A stretch of DNA of 64,000 nt from an uncultured Marinomonas sp. (GCA_938009755.1 CALLIL010000009.1:1-64000), one strand, 5' to 3'. Positions 36,478 to 45,210 are shown, counted from the first letter of the stretch. The notes: generated from the letters alone by a model not told the origin. A program made the numbers and translations.

Positions 36478-36518
36478 TAAAAAAGCGCTGCGATGAATTA
36501 ACCGCAGCGCTTTTATTT
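36478..36518. terminator. bidirectional terminator
   Basis: AAAAGCGCTGCG (36481-36492) and CGCAGCGCTTTT (36503-36514) form a 12-bp stem with a 10-nt loop, flanked by A- and T-tracts, between convergent genes. Confidence 0.9.
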
Positions 36519-36527
36519 GAGATGACG

Positions 36528-37838
36528 TTATTTCTTCGCCATGACTTTATGGATTCGAGTGCGATCAACAGGGCGAATTTTTCCTCCAAAGAAAAACACA
36601 GCGGCCATGCCTAATGGAACGAAAACACCGATCATAATGAAGATTGGAGTGTAAGACACCTCGGCGATTTTTGGCACAATGAAGTTCAGCAAAATGACAG
36701 AAAATACTCCCACCATGCCGCCCATTCCTGCTAAAGAACCGACAGATTTACCGTCGAAGAAATCCCCTGGCAATGTTTGGATATTACCAATCGCAAACTG
36801 GAAGCCAAATAACACACAAAACACAATTGCCATGAAAGAATACTCATTGTGTTGGAAAGCCACAGAGCTGATTAAACCAATGAGCATAATCGCAGAACCG
36901 ATTGCGACAGTGGCTTTGCGACCTTTGCCAATGGAATTCGTGCGTTCAATGATTTTGCCAGACACAATACCGCCAACGATAGAGCCAATGGCCGCGCCAA
37001 CGTATGGAAACCAAAGGAACATGCCAAGTTCATGCACATCAAAGCCGTAGACTTCAGCCAAATACAAAGGCATCCAACCCACAAAGAACCACCAAATTGG
37101 CTCTAAGAAAAAACGACCTGCCAAGATTGCCCATGTTTCCTTAATGCGTAAAAGCTGTCCCCAACTTAAACCGTGATCATCGGCATCGTCTGAGCTTTCG
37201 GTTTCTGCAGGTTGGCCTGACATAATATAGTCACGTTCTTCTTCTGTGACCCAAGGGTGAGATTTTGGTCCCGCTTTATTGATTAACCACCAAGGAATAA
37301 TCCAAACGAGCGCCAAGGAACCGACAATCATGAACGTGACGCGCCATCCGAATGCCGCAAATAGCACCGCAATCAAAGGCGGCGCAATAACAGAACCAAT
37401 AGACGCGCCCGCATTAAACAAGCCTTGGGCAATCGCACGCTCCTTGACTGGAAACCATTCTGCATTACTTTTAACGGCGCCGGGCCAATTGGCTGCCTCA
37501 GACGTACCTAATAGAATGCGGACCAAGGCCAAAGACATAAAGCCTCGCGCTGCAGAATGGAAGAAGGTCGCCAAGCCCCACACGCCAATCGCAATTACAT
37601 AACCAATGCGTGTGCCGATTTTGTCGAACAACTTGCCGGACAACAACTGACCCAACGCATACGCCACCATAAACACATTCAGCAGTAAACCGTAATCGCT
37701 TTTGTCTAAGCCCAAATCCGCAGCAATGCCGTTCTCGCCTGGCCACATAATAGACAGTGCAGAACGGTCAATGTAGTTAATCACCGTTGCCAAAAAAATG
37801 AGGGCGATGATCGCCCATCTAAAACCTTTTATTTTCAT
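36528..37838 (-). CDS. MFS transporter, anion:cation symporter (ExuT-like) family
   Basis: A 436-residue twelve-TM MFS protein of the ACS family. The start IKGFRWAIIALIFLATVINYIDRSALS and the motif EAANWPGAVKSNAEWFPVKERAIA are typical of hexuronate/glucarate H+ symporters (ExuT, GudP). Two uses fit the region: uptake of uronates linked to alginate breakdown, or uptake of allantoate, since yeast Dal5 also belongs to ACS and an hpx-like cluster follows. The sequence does not decide. No regulator is adjacent. Confidence 0.88.
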   Translation of the reverse strand: MKIKGFRWAIIALIFLATVINYIDRSALSIMWPGENGIAADLGLDKSDYGLLLNVFMVAYALGQLLSGKLFDKIGTRIGYVIAIGVWGLATFFHSAARGFMSLALVRILLGTSEAANWPGAVKSNAEWFPVKERAIAQGLFNAGASIGSVIAPPLIAVLFAAFGWRVTFMIVGSLALVWIIPWWLINKAGPKSHPWVTEEERDYIMSGQPAETESSDDADDHGLSWGQLLRIKETWAILAGRFFLEPIWWFFVGWMPLYLAEVYGFDVHELGMFLWFPYVGAAIGSIVGGIVSGKIIERTNSIGKGRKATVAIGSAIMLIGLISSVAFQHNEYSFMAIVFCVLFGFQFAIGNIQTLPGDFFDGKSVGSLAGMGGMVGVFSVILLNFIVPKIAEVSYTPIFIMIGVFVPLGMAAVFFFGGKIRPVDRTRIHKVMAKK

Positions 37839-38119
37839 TATTATCCATCCTTTTGATATAAAACATCGCTAGACAGGCAGAGCTAAGCTCCAGCTATCTA
37901 TTCAGAATATTTATACAACAAAAGGTTGAGAGACTTTCGCCAGAGTTCGGGTTTCTTGACGCAAGACAAGATAATAAATAGAGCAGTGGTTAAGGCATCA
38001 GGATTGGCACATTTTTTCTTTAAAAAACGCTTGAGTCTTGTAAACCATGCCTCATGAAGAGAGACGCCACAGCGCTGTCATGATGCATGGTTTGGGGAGA
38101 GTGATGGGTGAACATTGCA
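37839..38119. other. intergenic region with long inverted repeat
   Basis: About 280 bp containing the promoter of the MFS gene and the 3' end of the ABC operon. The only structure seen is an inverted repeat: AAACCATGC-ct-CATGA (38042-38057) against TCATG-at-GCATGGTTT (38078-38093). There is no T-run, so it is not a standard terminator. Confidence 0.5.
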
Positions 38120-38848
38120 CTAGAGCACAGCGCCAATGAATTGCTTCAATTCCTCTGTTTGTGGGTTGGATAATAGTGTTTTTGAATCGCCTTCTTCCCA
38201 GACTTTTCCTTGGTGCATGAAGACCACGCGGTTGCCGACGTCGCGGGCAAAGTTCATTTCGTGGGTGACAAGGATCAAGGTCATGCCTTCTTTCGCCAGT
38301 TCTTCTAACACTTTAAGGACTTCGCCAACGAGCTCAGGATCGAGTGCCGAAGTGATTTCATCGCACAGTAAAACCTTTGGGTTCATGGCCAAAGCGCGAG
38401 CAATCGCGACGCGTTGTTGTTGTCCGCCAGACAATTTTTCTGGATAACTATCAAACTTTTCCTCTAACCCCACTTTTTCCAACATAACGCGAGCGATTCG
38501 TTGCGCTTCGAATTTGGGTTTGTTTAAGACGATAGTGGGCGCCAACATAATGTTTTCCCCCACTGTCATGTGTGGGAACAAGTTGAAGTTTTGGAAAATC
38601 ATACCGACACTCAGCGCCAACTGACGAACCTGAATGTCTTCTGTCGTGACTTCTTTGCCATCAAGGACAATGCCGCCTTCTTGGTATTTTTCTAAGCCGT
38701 TCATACAGCGTAAAAGCGTGCTTTTACCTGAGCCGCTTCGACCGATAACAGAAACGACTTCTCCTTTATTGATTTTAAGATCAATGCCTTTCAGCACATG
38801 AAGATCGCCGTAATATTTATGGACTTGGTCTAGATTAACGAGAGCCAT
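38120..38848 (-). CDS. polar amino-acid/ureide-type ABC transporter ATPase
   Basis: A 242-residue GlnQ/HisP-type ATPase: Walker A GRSGSGKST, Q-loop MIFQNFNLFPHMTV, signature LSGGQQQR, Walker B VLLCDEITSALD, H-loop THE. It energises the two permeases upstream. ATG 38848 (GGAGA upstream) overlaps the permease stop by 14 bp; the longer frame reads into permease sequence. Last gene of the four-gene importer operon, which the RpiR/HpxU-like context assigns to allantoate or a related ureide. Confidence 0.93.
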   Translation of the reverse strand: MALVNLDQVHKYYGDLHVLKGIDLKINKGEVVSVIGRSGSGKSTLLRCMNGLEKYQEGGIVLDGKEVTTEDIQVRQLALSVGMIFQNFNLFPHMTVGENIMLAPTIVLNKPKFEAQRIARVMLEKVGLEEKFDSYPEKLSGGQQQRVAIARALAMNPKVLLCDEITSALDPELVGEVLKVLEELAKEGMTLILVTHEMNFARDVGNRVVFMHQGKVWEEGDSKTLLSNPQTEELKQFIGAVL

Positions 38849-39485
38849 TGAATTTTTTCTCCAATACCTTGCTGTACAAAGACAGCGGGTAACAAAGTAA
38901 GAAATAGATAATTGCCACCAAAGCGAATACTTTGAAAGGTTCAAACGTTGCATTATTGAGCATGGTGCCGACTTTGGTCAGTTCAACGAAACCAATCACG
39001 GAGGCTAATGCGGTGCCTTTTATCACTTGTACTGAGAAGCCAACGGTCGGCGCAATGGCGACACGAATGGCTTGCGGCAAGATGATATGGCGTAAGGTCT
39101 GTAGAAAGCTTAACCCTAAGCAGCGGCAAGCTTCCCATTGACCTTTTGGCAGCGTATCAATACAACCACGCCAGATTTCGACCAAAAACGCACTGGTAAA
39201 TAATGTCAAAGATAAAATCGCAGCGCCCCAAGCGGAAATCTCATAACCCAACAAAGATAGGCCAAAGAAGCACAGAAACATCTGCATTAATAACGGTGTG
39301 CCTTGGAACAACTCCACATAGCCGCGAATCAGTTTGTGTACGACTTTATTCCGTGTCAGGCGCAAAGCCGTGAGGGTTAACGCAACGGAGGAACCGCCAA
39401 TAAAAGCCGCGAGCGATAATAGAATCGTCCATTGCGTGGCGAACAAGAGGTTACGAAGTATGTCCCAATTTGAGAACTCAATCAT
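38835..39485 (-). CDS. ABC transporter permease (His/Glu/Gln family), subunit 2
   Basis: A 216-residue inner-membrane subunit with about five TM segments and the EAA loop (EACRCLGLSFLQTLRHIILPQAIR) that docks the ATPase. It overlaps the first permease gene by 4 bp (ATGA) and the ATPase gene by 14 bp. It pairs with the next permease as a heterodimer. Confidence 0.92.
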   Translation of the reverse strand: MIEFSNWDILRNLLFATQWTILLSLAAFIGGSSVALTLTALRLTRNKVVHKLIRGYVELFQGTPLLMQMFLCFFGLSLLGYEISAWGAAILSLTLFTSAFLVEIWRGCIDTLPKGQWEACRCLGLSFLQTLRHIILPQAIRVAIAPTVGFSVQVIKGTALASVIGFVELTKVGTMLNNATFEPFKVFALVAIIYFLLCYPLSLYSKVLEKKFNGSR

Positions 39486-40144
39486 GACGCCTCCCGATAA
39501 ACAAACAAGCGTTTGCCAATCGCATTAAGAGCAAACCGCAGCAGAATCGATAAACCAAGATACAAAGCAGCGGTCACCAAATAGCTTTCAAACGCACGGA
39601 AATTCCGAGATTGCACAAGGTTGGCTGCGTAGGTTAAATCTTCCACTGAAATCTGCGAAATGACCGCCGAGCCGAGCATGACGATAATGCATTGGCTGAC
39701 GAGAGCGGGGTAAATTTTTTCAAAAGCAGGGATGAAAATAACGCGAGTGAGCGTTTGACGAAAATTCAGTCCGAGCACTTTCGCGGCTTCGACTTGACCC
39801 TTGGGAATGCTGGCCAGGCCCGCGCGAATAATCTCTGTGCTGTACGCGCCTAAGTTAATGGTTAGCGCGATCATGCTGGCTTCCCATGGCGACAAACGCA
39901 CGCCCAGAGCAGGAAGACCAAAGAAGATAAAAAAGAGTTGAACGATGAACGGCGTGTTGCGGATAAGTTCGACATAAACCGATACGACGCCTTGGCTAGT
40001 TTTATTGCCGTATTGGCGAATGCTGGCGCAAGATGTTCCCACCGCAATGCCTAAAATAGTCGTCAATACAGTTAATTCCACAGTGGTCAAAAGACCACTG
40101 AAGAATAAATCGCTGTATTGTAATAGATCAGCGAAGTGCAACAT
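39482..40144 (-). CDS. ABC transporter permease (His/Glu/Gln family), subunit 1
   Basis: A 220-residue polytopic permease with the EAA motif EAAKVLGLNFRQTLTRVIF. It is the partner of the permease at 38835-39485. It lies 9 bp after the binding-protein stop in a tight operon. Confidence 0.92.
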   Translation of the reverse strand: MLHFADLLQYSDLFFSGLLTTVELTVLTTILGIAVGTSCASIRQYGNKTSQGVVSVYVELIRNTPFIVQLFFIFFGLPALGVRLSPWEASMIALTINLGAYSTEIIRAGLASIPKGQVEAAKVLGLNFRQTLTRVIFIPAFEKIYPALVSQCIIVMLGSAVISQISVEDLTYAANLVQSRNFRAFESYLVTAALYLGLSILLRFALNAIGKRLFVYREAS

Positions 40145-40153
40145 GGAAATCCC

Positions 40154-40945
40154 TTATGCGCCAAAGCCTTTTGGTAATGGCGCTTTTAACCATTTCATAG
40201 AAATTTTGTTGAGCTCGCCATTGGCTAATGCTTTTTGGATCAAACGGTTCACTTCAGCTTGTAATGCGGTTTCGCCTTCCGCCATGCCGATGTAGCAAGG
40301 AGAATCTTTTAGCATGAACTTGTTTTCAGGTGCGCGGCTTGGACGACGCGTTGCAATCTCAGTGGCAACTAAGTTACCGGTTGCGATCAAGTTAACCTGA
40401 CCAGAAAGGTAAGCTGTAAGGGTTGTGTTGTTGTCTTCAAAACGGCGCACGTCGACAGATTTAGGTGCGTATTTTTCCAGCTCCAAATCTTCTACCGAGC
40501 CACGAGTTACGCCAACTGTCTTGCCAGCTAACTCTTCTATTTTTGTCACAGATACGTCTTTGGAACCAAAAACACCTAAGAAGAACGGTGCGTAAGGAGT
40601 TGAAAAGTCGATGGCTTTTTCACGTTCTGGGTTTTTGCCAAGGCTGGAAATCACCAAATCTACTTTTTTCGTTTGCAGATAAGGAATACGGTTCGCGCTG
40701 GTAACTGGCACGATTTCTATGTCGACACCCATTTCGTCAGCAATGTAATTTGCCATGTCGATATCGATTCCTTGGGGTTTTAAATCCGTGCCAATAGAAC
40801 CAAAAGGCGGGAAGTCTTGTGGTACAGCGATGCGTATAAGGTCACGCTTTTTGATGTCTTGCAATACATCGGCCGTCGCCGTTAATGCTGAAAAACCCGC
40901 TGCGATGATGAGTGTCTTGCTCAATAACTTGGTAAATCTTTTCAT
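40154..40945 (-). CDS. family-3 ABC substrate-binding protein, probable ureide/amino-acid receptor
   Basis: A 263-residue periplasmic receptor with signal peptide (about 1-26, ending TATA). The class-3 fold motifs are clear: GIDIDMANYIADEMG, IVPVTSANRIPYLQTKKVDLVISSLG, GKTVGVTRGS. It binds a polar amino-acid-like ligand; the cluster context suggests allantoate. First gene of the importer operon, downstream of a sigma-54 promoter and an RpiR-type operator. Specificity is inferred, not seen. Confidence 0.9.
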   Translation of the reverse strand: MKRFTKLLSKTLIIAAGFSALTATADVLQDIKKRDLIRIAVPQDFPPFGSIGTDLKPQGIDIDMANYIADEMGVDIEIVPVTSANRIPYLQTKKVDLVISSLGKNPEREKAIDFSTPYAPFFLGVFGSKDVSVTKIEELAGKTVGVTRGSVEDLELEKYAPKSVDVRRFEDNNTTLTAYLSGQVNLIATGNLVATEIATRRPSRAPENKFMLKDSPCYIGMAEGETALQAEVNRLIQKALANGELNKISMKWLKAPLPKGFGA

Positions 40946-41005
40946 GGTTGGGGAACCTTCCGTTTTCGTTTTTAAAAATTACTTGAATGCCTAACGGATT
41001 TAATT

Positions 41006-41021
41006 AGCAACAGACATGCCA
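41006..41021 (-). promoter_or_regulatory. sigma-54 promoter of the ureide importer operon
   Basis: On the minus strand TGGCATGTCTGTTGCT fits TGGCACG-N4-TTGCW with a single mismatch and correct GG-N10-GC spacing. Transcription would begin about 50 bp upstream of the binding-protein ATG at 40945. Confidence 0.75.
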
Positions 41022-41024
41022 ATT

Positions 41025-41040
41025 TGAAACAAATGTTTCT
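41025..41040. promoter_or_regulatory. probable RpiR/HpxU-like operator 1
   Basis: TGAAACAAATGTTTCT has perfect GAAAC/GTTTC arms around 4 nt. It lies immediately upstream of the -24 element of the importer promoter. The same palindrome recurs at 46373-46388. Confidence 0.65.
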
Positions 41041-41184
41041 TATTTGTTTTTGGTTGCAACGTTTTGTTCTATATTTCCTATAATTTCCCTACAAATTATG
41101 ACGAAAGCGAAGTGATCACACAGGCAAAAAACGTTTTTGGGCGCTTTGTTTAAAACAAGTAATGATGGTTTACTCCGCCTAACT

Positions 41185-41231
41185 TGCGTTTTTGCCGTGC
41201 ATTTCTAGCAAATGTGTCTTTTTGTAGTGCA
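41185..41231. promoter_or_regulatory. tandem 17-mers, possible NtrC enhancer sites
   Basis: TGCGTTTTTGCCGTGCA (41185-41201) and TGTCTTTTTGTAGTGCA (41215-41231) share the form TG-N2-TTTTTG-N2-GTGCA and are exactly 30 bp apart. They sit about 165-225 bp upstream of the sigma-54 promoter, a usual enhancer distance. They partly resemble the NtrC consensus TGCACCA-N3-TGGTGCA. Confidence 0.45.
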
Positions 41232-41270
41232 TTTTCAAGAGAGAGTGTGTGTTTTAGAGGTGTAATCAGG

Positions 41271-41345
41271 TTGGCAGTACCATCACAATCGATTACCTTA
41301 TTGCTCATAATTATCAAACAGAGGTTTAGAAGTGACGACAAAGCA
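41271..41345 (+). repeat. promoter/start segment repeated at 45211-45284 (copy A)
   Basis: The stretch TTGGCAG...ACAATCGATTACCTTA...ATAATTATCAAA.AGAGG...AAGTGACGACAAA is found again, diverged, upstream of the SPFH gene. This copy includes the regulator's ribosome site and first codons. Confidence 0.8.
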
Positions 41346-42150
41346 GGACGTATTATCCCTGATAGAAGAAAATTATTCGAAGCTGTCTCCTTCTGCGCGG
41401 GCGATTGCCAATTATTTGCAGCAAAACCCTCTGGCGATTGTGAGTCAAACGTCGGCTGAAATTGCGGAAAAGACGCAAACGTCAAAAGCCACCGTAAGTC
41501 GCTTTTTTCGTCAGCTTGGTTATGAAACGCATCACGGTGCGAAACAAGCTCAGCTTGCTTTGCGAGAAAGTGGCGTGCCGACTTTTATCGAAGGTGCGTC
41601 GTTAGACCAAACCGCTCAAGAAATGAAAAACCTTTCTTTGACCTTTGAAGGCCTGCGCCCCGATATCCTTAACGACATAAGCCAGAGATTGGCGAAGGCG
41701 AGTCGAGTGACCTTGATTGGTTTCCGTAATGCGTACCCAATGGCGCTGCATTTTCGTCAACAACTTCAACAAGTGCGACATTCTGTGCGTTTATTGCCGC
41801 AGCCCGGTCAAACCTTGGGAGAAGACTTACACGATATTCTTGATGATGAAGTGATTGTGCTTTTGGGATTCAGAAGGCGCACACGTCAATTCAAACACAT
41901 CATACAAGTTTTGGAAGGGCGCGATACTGTCTTGATTACCGACCCAACAGGGCAGATTTACAATCAACAAGTGTCTGACGTGCTTGTTTGTCACCTTGGC
42001 AACGAAAGCCCATTCGACAGTTACGCCGCACCAATGAGCTTGATCTCCATGTTGTGCAACCGCACCTTTGGTTTTCTGGGCGACAGTGCCAGCAACCAAG
42101 CGCAAGACATTTCAGAGTTGTATGAAACACTGGATGAATTAGAGCCTTAG
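41332..42150 (+). CDS. MurR/RpiR family regulator, HpxU-like
   Basis: A 272-residue regulator: RpiR HTH domain (about 1-77, VSQTSAEIAEKTQTSKATVSRFFRQLG) and a SIS sugar-isomerase-type ligand domain (about 115-255). It starts at a GTG with AGAGG upstream. The neighbours (importer, transaminase, allantoate amidohydrolase, oxamate-type hydrolase) match the Klebsiella allantoate cluster, whose repressor HpxU is of RpiR type. The GAAAC-N4-GTTTC palindromes at both target promoters are likely its sites. Effector unknown. Confidence 0.85.
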   Translation: MTTKQDVLSLIEENYSKLSPSARAIANYLQQNPLAIVSQTSAEIAEKTQTSKATVSRFFRQLGYETHHGAKQAQLALRESGVPTFIEGASLDQTAQEMKNLSLTFEGLRPDILNDISQRLAKASRVTLIGFRNAYPMALHFRQQLQQVRHSVRLLPQPGQTLGEDLHDILDDEVIVLLGFRRRTRQFKHIIQVLEGRDTVLITDPTGQIYNQQVSDVLVCHLGNESPFDSYAAPMSLISMLCNRTFGFLGDSASNQAQDISELYETLDELEP

Positions 42151-42340
42151 GGAAAAAAAACAGCCTTTAGTTTTCTTTTTAATCGCTTGTAAACCACCAA
42201 AAAACTTTCAGTTTACATTGATTGCTGGCATTGCTAGTATCTCGCGCTCAAGATTTACGGATACGCGCATTTTATCCGTGTGTCTTCTTTATAGCGCGTG
42301 CGTTTGTGGCACGTTTTATCTGTACTGAGCGCTGATGTGA

Positions 42341-43102
42341 ATGATGAATATGAAGAGTCCTGCTGAAAGTTCTACTACGACGGGTTGTGCCATTCGGTTA
42401 GATCAGGTTTGCCTAGAAGTCGAAGGCAAACAGGTCATTAACCAATTGTCTCTGGAGACGAATGCTCGTCGACTTGGCGTGATTGGTCGTAATGGCTCAG
42501 GCAAGTCCACTTTATCTCGCTTACTATCTGGATTGATTGACACTACGTCTGGAGAACTTGAAATTGCTGGTTTCAATCCGTTTAAAGACCGCCGCGCAGC
42601 CTTGCGTGAAGTTGGCCTGTTGTTTCAAAATCCAGAACACCAAATTATTTTCCCAACCGTATTAGAAGAAGTCATATTCGGCTTGCGTCAATTGGGTCAA
42701 GACAAAGCCACTGCCAAACATAACGCTCTGGAAGTCTTGTCTAGATTCGGCAAAGAACACTGGCAGGATGCTCATTGTTCTGCGTTATCTCAAGGACAAA
42801 AACATCTGGTTTGCCTGATGTCGATTGTCGCCATGAAACCGAATCTTATTATTCTTGATGAACCGTTTGCTGGCTTGGACATTCCGACCAAGCGCCAATT
42901 ACAGCGTTACCTCGACACCTTTTCTGGCAGTCTTATTCACATCAGTCACGATCCCGATGATTTGCAGAATTACGATCAGCTTTTATGGTTGGAAGCTGGG
43001 CAAGTCGAAGCCTTGGGACAGTCTGACGAAGTGATGCCACGTTATTTAGCGGCCATGCACGAACTGGGAGAAAGCGATGATATCTCTGACCTCTCCAATT
43101 GA
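42341..43102 (+). CDS. bioM: BioM-type ECF transporter ATPase
   Basis: A 253-residue energy-coupling-factor ATPase: Walker A GRNGSGKST, the ECF-typical Q-helix QNPEHQIIFPTVLEEVIFGL, signature LSQGQKH, Walker B LIILDEPFAGLD. With BioN and BioY it forms a biotin importer (BioMNY). The stop lies 26 bp inside the bioN frame, so the genes are coupled. Several in-frame ATGs occur at the start; the first is given. Confidence 0.88.
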   Translation: MMNMKSPAESSTTTGCAIRLDQVCLEVEGKQVINQLSLETNARRLGVIGRNGSGKSTLSRLLSGLIDTTSGELEIAGFNPFKDRRAALREVGLLFQNPEHQIIFPTVLEEVIFGLRQLGQDKATAKHNALEVLSRFGKEHWQDAHCSALSQGQKHLVCLMSIVAMKPNLIILDEPFAGLDIPTKRQLQRYLDTFSGSLIHISHDPDDLQNYDQLLWLEAGQVEALGQSDEVMPRYLAAMHELGESDDISDLSN

Positions 43103-43691
43103 AACCCGCGCACATCGCTGGCCCGCTGGATTAAAGCTAGGGCTGCTGAGTCTGGTGACCTTTGGCTTGTTCTTTGTTGATAGTGTCCTTTTTCATGGTG
43201 TGTTTTTGGTATTTGTAACAGCGCTCTATGCATTACCTGGAAGACTATTTTTTAAAAATGGCTGGAAGCACCTGAAAATATTATGGCCGTTTGTTTTTAT
43301 TGTGGTTGCTTGGCACCTGTTTACAGATGAGCTGCCGCTGGGGTTAACCGTGGCTTTTCGTATGATCTCCGCCGTGGGACTGGCGAATTTAGTCACCATG
43401 ACAACGCGCCTTTCCGACATGATTGATGTTGTGCATTGGTTGACTCGCCCGCTGCAACGGCTTGGCTTTAACCCCCGAATATTAGAATTGGCGATTGCCT
43501 TGGTGATACGAATGACACCCGTGCTGGTTTCCAAAGGGCAGAGCTTGGCTTTGGCTTGGCGAGCCCGTTCAAATCGTCGCTCCGGCTGGCGAATCATTTT
43601 ACCTTTTACGGTCCTCGCGCTTGACGATGCGGACCATGTTGCCGAAGCCTTAAAGGCCCGCGGCGGATTAACAAACCAAGAGAGAGAATAA
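43077..43691 (+). CDS. bioN: BioN-type ECF transmembrane (T) component
   Basis: A 204-residue membrane protein with four to five TM segments and the cytosolic coupling motifs ARS in AWRARSNRR and ARG in LKARGGL near the C-terminus. It couples ATPase BioM to the substrate-binding BioY. It overlaps bioM by 26 bp and bioY by 1 bp (TAATG). Confidence 0.87.
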   Translation: MISLTSPIETRAHRWPAGLKLGLLSLVTFGLFFVDSVLFHGVFLVFVTALYALPGRLFFKNGWKHLKILWPFVFIVVAWHLFTDELPLGLTVAFRMISAVGLANLVTMTTRLSDMIDVVHWLTRPLQRLGFNPRILELAIALVIRMTPVLVSKGQSLALAWRARSNRRSGWRIILPFTVLALDDADHVAEALKARGGLTNQERE

Positions 43692-44251
43692 TGGAAAAAA
43701 ATATTGCTTATATCGCTTTGTTTGCAGCTTTGGTTGCCGCACTGGGTTTGATCCCTAAAATAACCCTTGGCTTTGGTGTGCCGATTACGGCGCAGGGTCT
43801 TGGTATTATGCTTTGCGGCACGATATTAGGCGCCAAACGCGGTGCGTTAGCGGTGTTGTTGTTGCTGTTATTGGTTGCTATTGGCTTGCCTTTATTGGCG
43901 GGTGGTCGCGGCGGCTTGGGACTGTTCTTTGGCGTAACGGGTGGTTTTCTAATTGGCTGGCCGGTTTCTGCTTATGTGACAGGATTAATCGTTGAAAAGT
44001 GGCGCAGCGGTTCTATTACGCTTGTGTCATTCGTTGCTTCCATTATTGGTGGCATCTTCGTGATGTATCTGTTTGGCATTGTTGGCATGGCGATCGTGTT
44101 GGAGAAAACCTTCTTTGAGTCCGCAGCATTGATGATTGCTTTCATACCTGGAGACATTATTAAAGCGATTATTGCGGGTTTGTTAACCGCAGCCATTGCG
44201 AAAGCTCGTCCAGCCAGTTTGTTGTCTCGACAAGTTAAAGTGACATCCTAA
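43691..44251 (+). CDS. bioY: BioY biotin-binding S component
   Basis: A 186-residue, six-TM BioY protein with the biotin-site signature (FGVPITAQGLGIMLCG, then LLAGGRGGLG). It is the substrate-capture unit of BioMNY. No biotin-synthesis genes or BirA site are visible nearby, so the link to the ureide genes is by position only. Confidence 0.92.
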   Translation: MEKNIAYIALFAALVAALGLIPKITLGFGVPITAQGLGIMLCGTILGAKRGALAVLLLLLLVAIGLPLLAGGRGGLGLFFGVTGGFLIGWPVSAYVTGLIVEKWRSGSITLVSFVASIIGGIFVMYLFGIVGMAIVLEKTFFESAALMIAFIPGDIIKAIIAGLLTAAIAKARPASLLSRQVKVTS

Positions 44252-44282
44252 TATCTGTGTGGACAGTAGTAGAGGAAGTCAG

Positions 44283-45038
44283 GTGAAGATTCTGATTTAT
44301 ACCGATAATGTTTCCGCTAACCACGTCCTCTATTATGCGCTGGCACGGCTGTACGGTAAAAGCAGCGTTTGCTTCGTTAACGCCAATGAAGTTTTAAACG
44401 GTGCTTTAACCGACGATGTGGATCTGTTCGTTATGCCTGGCGGAGCCAGTCGCTATAAAGCCGATAAACTCAATGGCGCAGCAAACCGCATGATCAAACA
44501 TTATGTTGAACAGGGCGGCCGCTATTTTGGTATTTGTGCTGGCGCTTATATGGGCTGCAGTGTGACAAAATGGGCACAAGGTTTGCCCCATGAAATCATT
44601 ACTGAGAATGAATTGGCTTTCTTCTCGGGAGCGGCGGTCGGCCCGATCGAGGCGTTTGGTCGGGGTGATAACTACAATCAGACTGACGCCCATTCAGTGA
44701 CTCTGGAATACCAAGGTAAATTAGTCTCTTCTCTGTATTTGGGCGGCTGTGTTTTTAAGCCTCATACGGCAACAGATGATGAGGCAAAAGGTTATAAGGT
44801 GCTGGCGTCTTTTGCTGATTTACCAGAAAAACCAGCAGCGGTTGTCTCAGGCCAATACGGAAAGGGGCAGTGGTTGTTGTGTTCAACACACCCTGAATAC
44901 GATAACGAAGCCGTTGAGCTGTTAAATTTTGATGTGATCGGCAATCAATACGAGCATTTCTCTCGGTTGCCAGATGACATTGATCTACGTCTGGAACTAA
45001 TGGAAAGCTTATTAGCCAGCCTTAACCTCCCTTCCTGA
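44283..45038 (+). CDS. BPL-N (class I glutaminase-like) domain protein
   Basis: A 251-residue protein of the biotin-protein-ligase N-terminal domain family, a class I GATase-like fold. The nucleophile elbow is GICAGAYMG (Cys about 85), and MPGGASRYK is the oxyanion-region motif. It stands alone, without a ligase domain. GTG 44283 is chosen because AGAGGA lies 6 nt before it; an earlier GTG at 44259 has none. It follows bioY by 31 bp, so it is probably co-transcribed and may act on biotin, a biotin precursor or a biotinyl adduct. Confidence 0.82.
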   Translation: MKILIYTDNVSANHVLYYALARLYGKSSVCFVNANEVLNGALTDDVDLFVMPGGASRYKADKLNGAANRMIKHYVEQGGRYFGICAGAYMGCSVTKWAQGLPHEIITENELAFFSGAAVGPIEAFGRGDNYNQTDAHSVTLEYQGKLVSSLYLGGCVFKPHTATDDEAKGYKVLASFADLPEKPAAVVSGQYGKGQWLLCSTHPEYDNEAVELLNFDVIGNQYEHFSRLPDDIDLRLELMESLLASLNLPS

Positions 45039-45074
45039 GGTATTGGCACGGCTAGTGCTCCTTACTAATACCTC
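45037..45074 (+). terminator. hairpin after the bioMNY operon
   Basis: GAGGTATT and AATACCTC arms with an inner GCAC/GTGC pairing follow directly on the BPL-N stop. No T-run, so termination is uncertain. Confidence 0.35.
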
Positions 45075-45210
45075 GTACAAAAGCTTCTTCCTGTTAATAA
45101 GACGTTTATTCAAGAACCTCTCGCTCAGTGTGTTCATAGCATCTTACCTAACATTGTTTCATTTGACTTATTGGTGCGTAATGGAATAAAAAGCCAATCG
45201 TCAATCTAAG

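Noticed and set aside
41150-41485. 111-codon minus-strand frame over the RpiR promoter and start
   Set aside because: It overlaps the enhancer-like repeats and the N-terminus of a well-supported gene and has no recognisable product.
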